A stretch of 29,486 bases of DNA, from positions 1 to 29,486 of the forward strand of contig CALCZU010000039.1 in NCBI GenBank assembly GCA_937903155.1, written 5' to 3'. The first letter of the stretch is position 1. Every line of letters begins with the position of its first letter. Source of the stretch: an uncultured Bdellovibrionales bacterium. Its GTDB lineage: Bacteria > Bdellovibrionota > FAC87 > UBA2466. Position numbers and translations under genes: made by a program. The notes beneath the pieces are model-generated. The model saw nothing but the letters and a program-made list of their open reading frames with translations, searched no databases and was not told the origin of the DNA. Of this stretch, positions 8,323 to 15,118 are shown piece by piece.

Positions 8323-9209
8323 TATTTTGCTCCAAAGAACCCCAAGATAACGGGTCCAAAAATCATGATGAATACCGCCGGCATGATGAAGAAGATCAGC
8401 GGGAATAAAATCTTTTGACTGGCCGCCGCTCCTCTTTTTTCCGCCATCACAAATCGCTGTAAACGAATTAAGTCCGCCTGCACTCGAAGCACTCCCCCGA
8501 GTGGACTTCCCATTTGATCGGCGGTCACAAGCACCGCGATTAAAGAAGACGTTTCTTGCAGGTCAATTCTCCAAGCGAGGTTTCGCATCGAATCCGAGCG
8601 TGAAGTTCCTAATTGAATCTCTTGAAGCATCCGTTCGATTTCATCGACGAATGGGCCTGAGCGCGTTTTTTCAACGACTTTTTGAAGGGCTCCAATAAAA
8701 TCTAAACCCGCTTCAGTGGAGAGCGTTAAAAGGTCGATCACAAAAGGAAGTTGCAATCGGATTTCTTCGTGACGTTTTCTTCGAGTCCCACCAATCCAAA
8801 GCGAGGGATACATAAATAAAAATGCAGCGAGAAGTCCCAACGCCCACCATGGAAAACCAATTCCCATAATGTAGAGATAGACATACATCACGACGGGAAC
8901 GACCGCGCCTAAGAAGACTTTAAAAGCCAAAAGTTCATCGACATCGATCTCATCTTCTAACCCCGCAGAAACAATGAGACGTTTTGTTTTTTTGCGCCAG
9001 TCATCGACTTGAATGCGCATCGTATAAGGCAGCACTAACGAATTAAAAATCGGTCGGCACAGTTTTAAGAGTCCGTTTTTCGCCGGACGTTTTCCAAGCG
9101 CGAGACGGTTTTGGGCAGCGCCTTCGATTTCTCCAGAGAATAAATTCCATGCGAGAAAATACGAAACTCCCCCCATCGATGTAATTCCTAGAATTGCGAG
9201 TAGTGTCAT
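8322..9209 (-). CDS. tadC: Tad/Flp pilus inner-membrane protein TadC
   Basis: A 295-residue inner-membrane protein of the type II/IV secretion F-domain family. In Tad systems TadB and TadC form the platform over the TadA ATPase. The T2SSF signature region is the stretch around LPFVIDLLTLSTEAGLDF to the C-terminus, with TRSGPF, GTSRSDSMRNLAWR and DQMGSPLGGVLRVQAD. Membrane segments are seen at the N-terminus (residues 2-24), as a pair near 90-135, and at the C-terminus (PLIFFIMPAVFIMIFGPVILGFF). The frame is open to 9263, but the ATG at 9209 is preferred because it has GAGGA seven to eight bases upstream and starts directly with the first helix. No tadA or tadB precedes it here; the upstream 260 bases are noncoding. 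It opens a five-gene coupled operon. Confidence 0.87.
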   Translation of the reverse strand: MTLLAILGITSMGGVSYFLAWNLFSGEIEGAAQNRLALGKRPAKNGLLKLCRPIFNSLVLPYTMRIQVDDWRKKTKRLIVSAGLEDEIDVDELLAFKVFLGAVVPVVMYVYLYIMGIGFPWWALGLLAAFLFMYPSLWIGGTRRKRHEEIRLQLPFVIDLLTLSTEAGLDFIGALQKVVEKTRSGPFVDEIERMLQEIQLGTSRSDSMRNLAWRIDLQETSSLIAVLVTADQMGSPLGGVLRVQADLIRLQRFVMAEKRGAAASQKILFPLIFFIMPAVFIMIFGPVILGFFGAK

Positions 9210-9380
9210 CTTCTTCCTCTTTTTATCACTCGTCTTTTTCTGCGCGCACTCCGTGCAGATCAACTCGTAACTAAATCGGTAAAAAAATTAAAGAACTTGA
9301 ACACTTAAGTTGTTCTATCGGGGGGTTTAACGGGAAGGGTCGAAACTGGTTTGATTATAACACTTTGCAATAGCGAAATC

Positions 9381-9408
9381 TCAATTGTGAAGAAAATTTC
9401 ACAATTGA
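9381..9408. promoter_or_regulatory. 11-bp inverted repeat upstream of the tadC operon
   Basis: TCAATTGTGAA (9381-9391) and TTCACAATTGA (9398-9408) are perfect reverse complements separated by six bases. The element is AT-rich, lies 172 bp upstream of the tadC start and 29 bp upstream of the -35 box of the small-RNA promoter, and has no T-run on either side. That is better for an operator of a dimeric regulator than for a terminator. It could act on either divergent transcript. Confidence 0.45.
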
Positions 9409-9436
9409 AACATGACGTAAATCTAAAAGGATCTCA

Positions 9437-9465
9437 TTGGGTTAAAGATTCATTTTTGGTAGAAT
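9437..9465 (+). promoter_or_regulatory. Sigma-70-like promoter of the small-RNA candidate
   Basis: TTGGGT (-35, 9437-9442) and TAGAAT (-10, 9460-9465) are separated by exactly 17 bases, with an AT-rich spacer. The expected transcription start is near 9472. No protein gene of normal size follows on this strand before the terminator at 9595-9627. Confidence 0.6.
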
Positions 9466-9471
9466 TAATTT

Positions 9472-9628
9472 ATGGGGCTAGCGAGCTCCATAGGCTAAAT
9501 GCCTAGAGAGAGGGGGTGGTACTATGACAAGTATTCCTAGTACGGAGGTGAGGTCGTCCTAACGCAGGTTAGACCTCACTTCCATTTATTTACGAAGCCG
9601 CCGGGCGTTAAGCCCAGCGGCTTTTTTA
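9472..9628 (+). ncRNA. Candidate structured small RNA (about 156 nt)
   Basis: A compact transcription unit between divergently placed tadC and the convergent serpin end: promoter at 9437-9465 and intrinsic terminator at 9595-9627. The RNA would fold into successive hairpins. TGGGGCT pairs with AGCTCCA just after the start, TAGGC with GCCTA (9491-9505), a 12-bp stem joins 9544-9555 to 9572-9583 with an inner CTAAC/GTTAG stem, and then the terminator follows. A tiny reading frame ATG..TAA at 9524-9562 (MTSIPSTEVRSS) has a purine-rich GAGAGGGGG upstream, and its stop lies inside the large stem, so a leader-peptide or dual-function RNA is possible. I do not recognise an Rfam class; it does not match the GEMM, SRP or 6S motifs I know. 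Confidence 0.55.
9595..9627 (+). terminator. Intrinsic terminator
   Basis: AAGCCGCCGGGC (9595-9606) pairs with GCCCAGCGGCTT (9612-9623) with a single C/A mismatch, around the loop GTTAA. Six T residues follow at 9622-9627. The T-run is on the plus strand only, so it ends the small-RNA candidate. The serpin transcript reading the other way would make the same hairpin without a U-tract. Confidence 0.85.
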
Positions 9629-9633
9629 TTTCC

Positions 9634-10821
9634 TTATGGATTGACGACGCTACCCAGGAATAAGATCGCTTGAGTTTTCGTATCCTGAATCACCGTGAAG
9701 AACGGGCGATTAAATTCGATAGACGCTTTGGGCACCATCGGAACGCTCGTCACCATTCCAATTCCCGTTGCGGCAGCCGCTTCTGTTCCCACTTCATCCA
9801 TGGCTAAGAATGTTTTTTGAAACGCTTTCGAAACAGCCACTTGACCCGCCGCCATGTCGAAGAAATCGGCGAGAGGTCCAAACGCAATTTCCATTCCTAA
9901 ATTGACTAAGGGTTGTGCTAGATCCGATTCGTATTCAAATTTAAAACGAGGAAGTTTTAAATCAATTTGATGAGAACTTCCCGGTTTGGCTAATTTGTCA
10001 GAGAGCTCTGCTAAGAAGCTTGAATTCACTTTCGATTCCAGCGTAGCAATGTCTCCTTTAGGAAGAACGAGCAAAAGACGAGATTCATACGCTCCGTAAT
10101 TCATTTGCACAACTTCGTAATCGTCTGTTTTAGCGTAGGCTCCAATGAAACTGTTTCTCATCATCGGAACTTCTTTGACTTCAGTAGCGCTCGTATAAAA
10201 CCGCCCAGGCTGAGTGAGCTTCGGACTGAATGGATTTGTCCAGGGTCCGCGGAAGTACGTCGCATTCACGAGATACATGCTTGCACCGTCTGTGGATTTA
10301 ATAAAATCTTTAATTTTTCCACTCGTTTTATCTAAGACCCAGTCATTAATCGTTTTCGCGGCTTCAGGACTCTTAAAATCGAGTTCTCTCGCTTCACTTC
10401 CATAAGATTCTTTTACGTCGGAAATAAATCGATCGCGCAATCGAAACGATTTATCCGTCCATACCGAATTTGCAATCGCAAGTTCAACCGCATTTTTTTC
10501 TTTCGAAGGTTTCACAAGCGCCTTAATCAAACCTCGATTGGCCGAATTGAGCTCTTCTCGCGTCAGTTGGGTTGCCCGCAACGTGGAAAGAATGGCTTTC
10601 TCAGTTTCGTTTCGAGCACCATTCGCAAGGAGCGAAAGTGCGAGGTAAGCGGAGGTGGGAGAAATAAAACGATTACTCGCTTTGTTGTTTTCAGACTTTC
10701 GAATCGCTTGGTAGAGATCCGCTCCGAATTGATTGTTGGCTTCGACAGCTTTGTTGAGATCTGCAGCGACGGTGACGGTCGAAAGGCACACGCCTAGCAG
10801 GGCTAGCATTATTTTAGTCAT
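9634..10821 (-). CDS. Secreted serpin (serine protease inhibitor), inhibitory type
   Basis: A 395-residue serpin with a signal peptide (MTKIMLALLGVCLSTVTVAA). Family landmarks include ISPTSAYLALSLLANGA near the start, NATYFRGPWTNPF, and the C-terminal ASIEFNRPFFTVIQD block. The reactive-centre hinge reads EVGTEAAAATG, the small-residue pattern that inhibitory serpins need to insert the cleaved loop, so it should trap proteases rather than be a mere relative. The scissile bond is uncertain: counting from the hinge gives Ser at P1, while aligning from the C-terminal side gives Met (SVPM), because the loop is about three residues longer than in antitrypsin. AAGGAG lies six bases before the ATG. 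It starts 30 bp after the metzincin-like gene, so both probably share one transcript. Confidence 0.92.
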   Translation of the reverse strand: MTKIMLALLGVCLSTVTVAADLNKAVEANNQFGADLYQAIRKSENNKASNRFISPTSAYLALSLLANGARNETEKAILSTLRATQLTREELNSANRGLIKALVKPSKEKNAVELAIANSVWTDKSFRLRDRFISDVKESYGSEARELDFKSPEAAKTINDWVLDKTSGKIKDFIKSTDGASMYLVNATYFRGPWTNPFSPKLTQPGRFYTSATEVKEVPMMRNSFIGAYAKTDDYEVVQMNYGAYESRLLLVLPKGDIATLESKVNSSFLAELSDKLAKPGSSHQIDLKLPRFKFEYESDLAQPLVNLGMEIAFGPLADFFDMAAGQVAVSKAFQKTFLAMDEVGTEAAAATGIGMVTSVPMVPKASIEFNRPFFTVIQDTKTQAILFLGSVVNP

Positions 10822-10851
10822 TTTAGACTCCTTTTATGTTTTGATGGTCAG

Positions 10852-11796
10852 TTATTGACACTCTGAAGGCGACTTTTTGCAGTCGCTTATCTTCACAGCG
10901 GTCGGAAAATTTTCAAACACCCATGTGTGTTTGTCGTTTTCCTTCAGTTTCAAATCGATAATGGCTTCACGTTTTTCTTCTTTAACTCCGAGTTCGGGAG
11001 TTCCGCAATTGATTGCAATGCGAACTCGCAGAGGCATCACGGATTCTTTTGCAGAATGCGTTTCTTTCATCCAATGCATATTCCAAAAAATATAACCTTT
11101 AGGCTCTACCCCGGATTCGCATTTCAGCAGAGGCACAAAAGAAGGGTTTAATGAAATCACTTTTTCGGAATCACGGATAATTAAATCGCTTTTTCCCGTC
11201 GATAGATATTCGTACGCATTGACGAGAATATCGCGGCGTCTCGGTCCCCCGTCCAATTCTTGAGTGTAGGTTCTTAAAACCGTTTGAATCTTGGTGCCTA
11301 AAAGATCTAAAGCCGCGTGATCTTTTTCTCCCAGGTGATGTCCGAGCTCGTGCACAAGAAGTGCCGCCCCGAGAGGAATATCTAAAGGCCTATCGTGAGG
11401 AAGGATGTGTGTCGTGCTGGGGGCTGTCACGGTCTTGATCGGGTAAAGGAGATCGAGGTTAATGTAGATGGGAGCCCCCACTCGGTACTCCGTTTTTGCA
11501 ATTCGAACAAAACCATCGATTAAAAAGAATCCCTTCGTTTTACTTTCGGAGGCAAAAATAATCTGGTCTTTTGTTTTTTTCTCTTCGACGAGATTTTTAC
11601 GAATCTGAGTCAGAACTTGATACTCTTTTGCATTCAGTGAACAGCTCGCGTGAGAATGAAGACAAACATCGATAAAGACTTCAAGGTTCCAATACGCATA
11701 CATTAAATTGTTTTCCGCAACCCCAGCGCCTCCCAATTCGTTTCCGGCCTTCACGAAACTGGTACCAATGAGGAGAATTAAAAATAGCTTTTTCAT
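10852..11796 (-). CDS. Secreted metzincin-like zinc-binding protein
   Basis: A 314-residue exported protein (signal peptide MKKLFLILLIGTSFVKA). It contains HELGHHLGEKD at residues 149-159, fitting HExxHxxGxx(H/D): His149, Glu150, His153 and Asp159 would form a metzincin-type zinc site, with Asp as the third ligand as in snapalysin. The rest matches nothing I recognise. Five of its cysteines suggest disulfides in the periplasm or outside. Its ATG overlaps the stop of the TIGR02147 gene (ATGA), so it is translationally coupled to that regulator. Proteolytic activity is likely but unproven; a zinc-binding non-enzyme cannot be excluded. Confidence 0.75.
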   Translation of the reverse strand: MKKLFLILLIGTSFVKAGNELGGAGVAENNLMYAYWNLEVFIDVCLHSHASCSLNAKEYQVLTQIRKNLVEEKKTKDQIIFASESKTKGFFLIDGFVRIAKTEYRVGAPIYINLDLLYPIKTVTAPSTTHILPHDRPLDIPLGAALLVHELGHHLGEKDHAALDLLGTKIQTVLRTYTQELDGGPRRRDILVNAYEYLSTGKSDLIIRDSEKVISLNPSFVPLLKCESGVEPKGYIFWNMHWMKETHSAKESVMPLRVRIAINCGTPELGVKEEKREAIIDLKLKENDKHTWVFENFPTAVKISDCKKSPSECQ

Positions 11797-12578
11797 TTGA
11801 GAGTTCCTTCTGGATGACTGACGGGGAAAAGTTGCACGGCAAGAGTGTACACCCGATGCTTCTTTCCTTGTTCAAGAGTTTGACAAAGTTTTCTTCTAAA
11901 TTCGCGGATGATGCCGCGCGCACTTTCCAAATTCATTTCGTCCACGGCCATCGTCATGGAGCTGAAGAGTTCCATGGGGGCCGTTCCATTTTCGAGGTGC
12001 GTTTCGGCTTTTCTTAAATTTTGTAGATGGGCTTTTCGAAGCGCGTGGTTCCCATTGAGCGTCGGCATCGTCAAAGACTTACCGGCTTGGATAAAACCAA
12101 GGCCTCGGCGCTCGACGAGTCCCAATCTTTCTAAACGCAAAAAGGCCTGATGGGCCTCTTTGGGCGAAATACTCAGACGCGCAGCGATCCATTTATCCGA
12201 ATGGCGATTGGAGGGAATATCTCCGAGACTTAAAATGGCATAATGATACCAGTCTGAGATCACCCGAAAGGCCTCGAGATCGAGTGAAGTAAAGTGCGAC
12301 TCTAAGTACTTATCATCCGCTTTCACTTCAATCCCACTCGCAGACGCCAAGAAGTTCTTTGCGTCTTCGGGCGCCATTCCACAGCGGTCAATAATTTTCA
12401 TCGCGGTTTTGCGAGCAAGAGGTCTTTTCCCTGAGAGAATCTGCGAAAGCGTCGCCGGGCTTACTCCCAGCTTTTTCGAAAAGGCCCGTAAACTATAACT
12501 TGGGTTTTTATGCGTTCGCGAAGCGTACTCATTCGCTAACCAAAGTCGATAATTCGGTATTGGATACCCCGTTTCCAT
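11793..12578 (-). CDS. TIGR02147-family transcriptional regulator
   Basis: A 261-residue protein with the TIGR02147 layout. An N-terminal lambda-repressor-like helix-turn-helix (about residues 30-60, SLRAFSKKLGVSPATLSQIL) is followed by DWYHYAILSL, a winged-helix-like part (WIAARLSISPKEAHQAFLRLERLGLVER) and a C-terminal segment ending in RVYTLAVQLFPVS. The family is found mainly in Bdellovibrionota and Fibrobacteres and is typically encoded next to secreted proteins, as here. It overlaps the metzincin-like gene by four bases. A perfect palindrome at 12617-12639 lies just upstream of its likely promoter, making autoregulation plausible. No good ribosome binding site precedes the ATG, and the predicted transcription start falls on it. 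Confidence 0.85.
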   Translation of the reverse strand: METGYPIPNYRLWLANEYASRTHKNPSYSLRAFSKKLGVSPATLSQILSGKRPLARKTAMKIIDRCGMAPEDAKNFLASASGIEVKADDKYLESHFTSLDLEAFRVISDWYHYAILSLGDIPSNRHSDKWIAARLSISPKEAHQAFLRLERLGLVERRGLGFIQAGKSLTMPTLNGNHALRKAHLQNLRKAETHLENGTAPMELFSSMTMAVDEMNLESARGIIREFRRKLCQTLEQGKKHRVYTLAVQLFPVSHPEGTLK

Positions 12579-12584
12579 GCGCTA

Positions 12585-12613
12585 GTTATCCGCCTACCCA
12601 GGCACGGAATCAA
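12585..12613 (-). promoter_or_regulatory. Probable promoter of the TIGR02147 operon, leaderless
   Basis: On the minus strand TTGATT (12613-12608) and GATAAC (12590-12585) are spaced by 17 bases, each matching four of six consensus positions. The transcription start expected seven bases on falls at or next to the A of the ATG at 12578. This agrees with the lack of a Shine-Dalgarno sequence and suggests a leaderless mRNA. Confidence 0.45.
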
Positions 12614-12616
12614 GTC

Positions 12617-12639
12617 TTTTGAAACAGACTGTTTCAAAA
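12617..12639. promoter_or_regulatory. Perfect 23-bp palindrome, likely operator
   Basis: TTTTGAAACAG (12617-12627), a central A, then CTGTTTCAAAA (12629-12639) form a flawless dyad. It ends three bases upstream of the -35 box of the TIGR02147 promoter. The symmetry and position fit a binding site for a dimeric regulator, most simply the TIGR02147 protein itself acting as activator or autoregulator. Confidence 0.6.
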
Positions 12640-12670
12640 ACTGAAATCGCAGAATTTCATCTTCGAAAAC

Positions 12671-12776
12671 CCCGTCGTTGCGAGGAGCCGCAGGCGACGA
12701 AGCAATCTCGCTGCAAAAGGACGTTCTTCTTTATGCCTCGAGATTGCTTCGTCGCTTCGCTCCTCGCAATGACGGG
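12671..12776. repeat. Dispersed inverted repeat, GCAATCTCG variant
   Basis: The left arm (12671-12710) and right arm (12739-12776) are inverted copies differing by a one-base change near the tip (CGTCGTTG against CGTCATTG) and a small indel in the middle. The spacer is about 28 bases. The tips share CGTCATTGCGAG with the elements at 1 and 3174, but the interior (GGAGCGAAGCGACGAAGCAATCTCG) is different, so the tip is common and the core is exchangeable. It fills the space between the HAAS gene and the TIGR02147 promoter. Confidence 0.88.
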
Positions 12777-12783
12777 TTGAACA

Positions 12784-13734
12784 CTACTCCGCGCGAGAGG
12801 ACGAAACGTTGCCATTTACCAAATTAAATTTCGCAAGGTAAGCGTTCTTATCCGTACTAGACTCGGGAAGCGAAATTTTTCCGGTCGTGACTTTCGTTTC
12901 AAATCGATAAGGAGCATCCGTCGCCGGAAGTAAATTAATCTTTCCATTCGTCATTTGAACATCGAGATTAAAACGAGGTTCATTAAAAACGATTTTTCCA
13001 TTGGTGGCATTTAAAACAAGCGACACGCCTTTAGGGAGTTCGATGTTACAGTTCGCATTCTGATTATTCTTCCCTATCTGAAATTTGTAATCGTGCGTTC
13101 GGCTCTCTTGAACCAAAGTCACTTCGCCTTCGGATTTCGAAGTCTTGCAATTCCAGTGGATTTGATGATCCGAACTTGTTTTTAAATTGAACTTTCCATT
13201 CGTAAATTTAAGTCCCACTTTGGATTGCAATGGAAAGCTAATTTCTTTTTTTCCAACGGATACCACCGACTCTTCTTCCTCATCACTGATATTTTTCCCG
13301 CCGACTTTGACCGAACCCTTTTTGCCGTCAATATCGATAAAGCCATTGAGAATCGTGACTCTCTCATTTTCGTCATCCACTGAAATCACAGGACTCATTT
13401 TATAGGCGAGAAAAACCCCGGTCAGCACCGTGATGAGACAAATCCCAATCCCCCCAATTGCAAGCCATTTAACGACGGGAACAATCAGATGACGTTGACT
13501 CGGTTTGTGGGGAGTTAAACCTCTTTCCAAAAGATAGCGATTCGCCACTTGCTGTGCAGGCCCCAAAGCTTCAAGCACCTCACCCACCGTTTTTTTCGAA
13601 AACTCCACTGAAGTTGCATCTAAAACATGACTTTTAATCTCTAAGATAATCTCCGCTCTTTCACTCGCAGAGATCATTCCTAACGCTCTATCTAGTTGGC
13701 TTAAATAGTTTTCAAGCTGTGTGGATTTCATCAT
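12784..13734 (-). CDS. HAAS-domain membrane protein with DUF4097-like repeat domain
   Basis: A protein of 316 residues. The N-terminus (about 1-75) is a helical HAAS/DUF1700-type domain (LENYLSQLDRALGMISASER), the kind usually paired with PadR regulators. One membrane segment follows at about 95-120 (WLAIGGIGICLITVLTGVFLA). The rest is a beta-rich domain with repeated turns such as TNGKFNL, TNGKIVF, TNGKINL and TTGKISL, resembling the DUF4097 beta-helix and probably outside the cytoplasm. The frame is open to 13752, but the ATG at 13734 (or 13731) has GGAG nine bases upstream. It overlaps the end of padR by about 23 bases. It may sense or stabilise the envelope; its function is unproven. Confidence 0.8.
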   Translation of the reverse strand: MMKSTQLENYLSQLDRALGMISASERAEIILEIKSHVLDATSVEFSKKTVGEVLEALGPAQQVANRYLLERGLTPHKPSQRHLIVPVVKWLAIGGIGICLITVLTGVFLAYKMSPVISVDDENERVTILNGFIDIDGKKGSVKVGGKNISDEEEESVVSVGKKEISFPLQSKVGLKFTNGKFNLKTSSDHQIHWNCKTSKSEGEVTLVQESRTHDYKFQIGKNNQNANCNIELPKGVSLVLNATNGKIVFNEPRFNLDVQMTNGKINLLPATDAPYRFETKVTTGKISLPESSTDKNAYLAKFNLVNGNVSSSRAE

Positions 13735-14086
13735 TTTTCTTTCTCCGTTCATTTTTACTCAAATTTTGCGTGACACTGACCATGCGCTCAAATTCTTCAC
13801 TCATTCCCCAAAGCAGTTTTTTACCGGCAGCCGTTAGGGAGTAAAACTTTCGCGGGTGTCCCTTAGGACCTTGAGTCTCCCATTTGGCCGCTAAAACGCC
13901 GTCTTCAGTCATGCGGTTCAAAAGAGGGTAGAGCGTCCCCTCTTTTAAAGGCATCTCGAACTTTTCCATTTGAGACAAGATTTCAAATCCGTAAATTTGC
14001 CCTTCACGGGAAATCAAAGTCAGAATGCAAAGCTCCAGATACCCTTTTCGTATTTGCGTCTTCCAATTTTCTAAGTCAAATGCCAT
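13712..14086 (-). CDS. PadR family transcriptional regulator
   Basis: A 124-residue PadR regulator. It has the winged-helix core ILTLISREGQIYGFEILSQM, then GTLYPLLNRMTEDGVL and GHPRKFYSLTAAGKKLL, followed by a C-terminal helix for dimer formation. Such proteins repress their own operon. The downstream HAAS gene overlaps it, the standard padR-HAAS pairing. The promoter TTGACA with a 16-base spacer to TATGTA lies immediately upstream, with the dyad ATAC-N3-GTAT inside the spacer, where a bound PadR would block RNA polymerase. Confidence 0.92.
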   Translation of the reverse strand: MAFDLENWKTQIRKGYLELCILTLISREGQIYGFEILSQMEKFEMPLKEGTLYPLLNRMTEDGVLAAKWETQGPKGHPRKFYSLTAAGKKLLWGMSEEFERMVSVTQNLSKNERRKKNDEIHTA

Positions 14087-14098
14087 CGCTATGCATAT

Positions 14099-14126
14099 TA
14101 CATAGCCATACTAGGTATCTTGTCAA
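14099..14126 (-). promoter_or_regulatory. padR promoter with internal dyad
   Basis: On the minus strand a consensus TTGACA (14126-14121) is followed after 16 bases by TATGTA (14104-14099). The spacer holds ATAC-CTA-GTAT (14118-14108), a short dyad that could be the PadR operator. The expected start is near 14092, leaving only about six bases before the ATG at 14086. Confidence 0.5.
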
Positions 14127-14197
14127 ATCCGATTCACATCGCTCTGAATCAAAAATGCCGCTCGCGCAATCCCGAAAAAATACCGAAACGACTTTAG

Positions 14198-15082
14198 ATG
14201 AGCCGTCCTACAGCATTACAAATCTCTGACCCGGTACAGCAAGATGTAACCGATATGAAACTGGGAACTCCGAGCCACATTTGCGGCCTTCCCAACCGAG
14301 ACGTTTGCATCGCCGATTCGCAGAATCACTGCCTGTGGGTAGTGAGTAGCTCAGGAAAAATTAAGTACCGCATCGGCACCGGAAACAAAGGCAATAAAAA
14401 TGGCCATTTGAGGGATTCCGAGTTTAGCTCTCCCCAAGCGATGGTCGTTTTTCACAATTCCTTATTCGTCGCCGATACTGGCAATAACGAAGTTCGCGAA
14501 GTGAGCCTTAAAAATGCTTCGGTTCTGACCATGCCAAAGAGCGTGGCTTCTCCCGTTGATATTTACGAATTCCAAGAAAAACTTTTCATCATCAGTTCAG
14601 GCCAATCGAAAATTAACTGCTACGATCCGCTCCGACACCAATTCGTTGCGAGTTTCGACAGCGAATGCAAACAACCTTCAGGCCTTGCGACAAACGGAGA
14701 GCTTTTGTTCTATACAGATCTTGCGACAAGCTCCATCAAAGCCTGGGACGGAAAAACAGTCCAAACACTTTACACGCCCGCAAGCCCAACAGATCTCAAC
14801 AAACCGATGGGACTTTCTTATAGCGGGAACAAGCTTTACATCGCCGACACTTACAATCATCAAATCAAAAGCTATTCAATCGGCTCAAAAAACATCGAAC
14901 CCTTAGCCGGGATCGGAAAAGCAGGTAATCAGTCAGGCCCCCTTGCGACTGCCGCCCTCAACTACCCTACGAGCCTCTTTGTCACAGGGATGTCTATCTT
15001 CGTTTGTGACCGGGGAAACAACCAAATCAAGTTCGTCGACCTCCTTCAGGCCCGCGTTCATGAATTAAAAGTTCAACGGTAG
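14198..15082 (+). CDS. NHL-repeat protein
   Basis: A 294-residue protein made almost wholly of NHL beta-propeller repeats, recognisable by LFVADTGNNEVREV, LYIADTYNHQIKSY, IFVCDRGNNQIKFV and an early VCIADSQNHCLWVV. It resembles the propeller part of NHLRC2-type proteins but lacks a thioredoxin domain, and it has no signal peptide, so it is probably cytoplasmic. The chosen ATG lacks an obvious ribosome binding site; an internal ATG at 14255 is an alternative. It ends 36 bp before the ABC-F gene on the same strand. The ligand is unknown. Confidence 0.8.
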   Translation: MSRPTALQISDPVQQDVTDMKLGTPSHICGLPNRDVCIADSQNHCLWVVSSSGKIKYRIGTGNKGNKNGHLRDSEFSSPQAMVVFHNSLFVADTGNNEVREVSLKNASVLTMPKSVASPVDIYEFQEKLFIISSGQSKINCYDPLRHQFVASFDSECKQPSGLATNGELLFYTDLATSSIKAWDGKTVQTLYTPASPTDLNKPMGLSYSGNKLYIADTYNHQIKSYSIGSKNIEPLAGIGKAGNQSGPLATAALNYPTSLFVTGMSIFVCDRGNNQIKFVDLLQARVHELKVQR

Positions 15083-15118
15083 CCAAAATCGCATAACTCT
15101 GCTATTCCCTTACCCTTT

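Noticed and set aside
9210..9263. N-terminal extension of TadC with a CTEC motif
   Set aside because: The ATG at 9209 has a ribosome binding site and begins at the first membrane helix; the upstream codons are lysine-rich filler.
13182..13405. Small frames on both strands inside the HAAS gene
   Set aside because: Low-complexity shadows of the real gene with no ribosome binding sites or recognisable domains.
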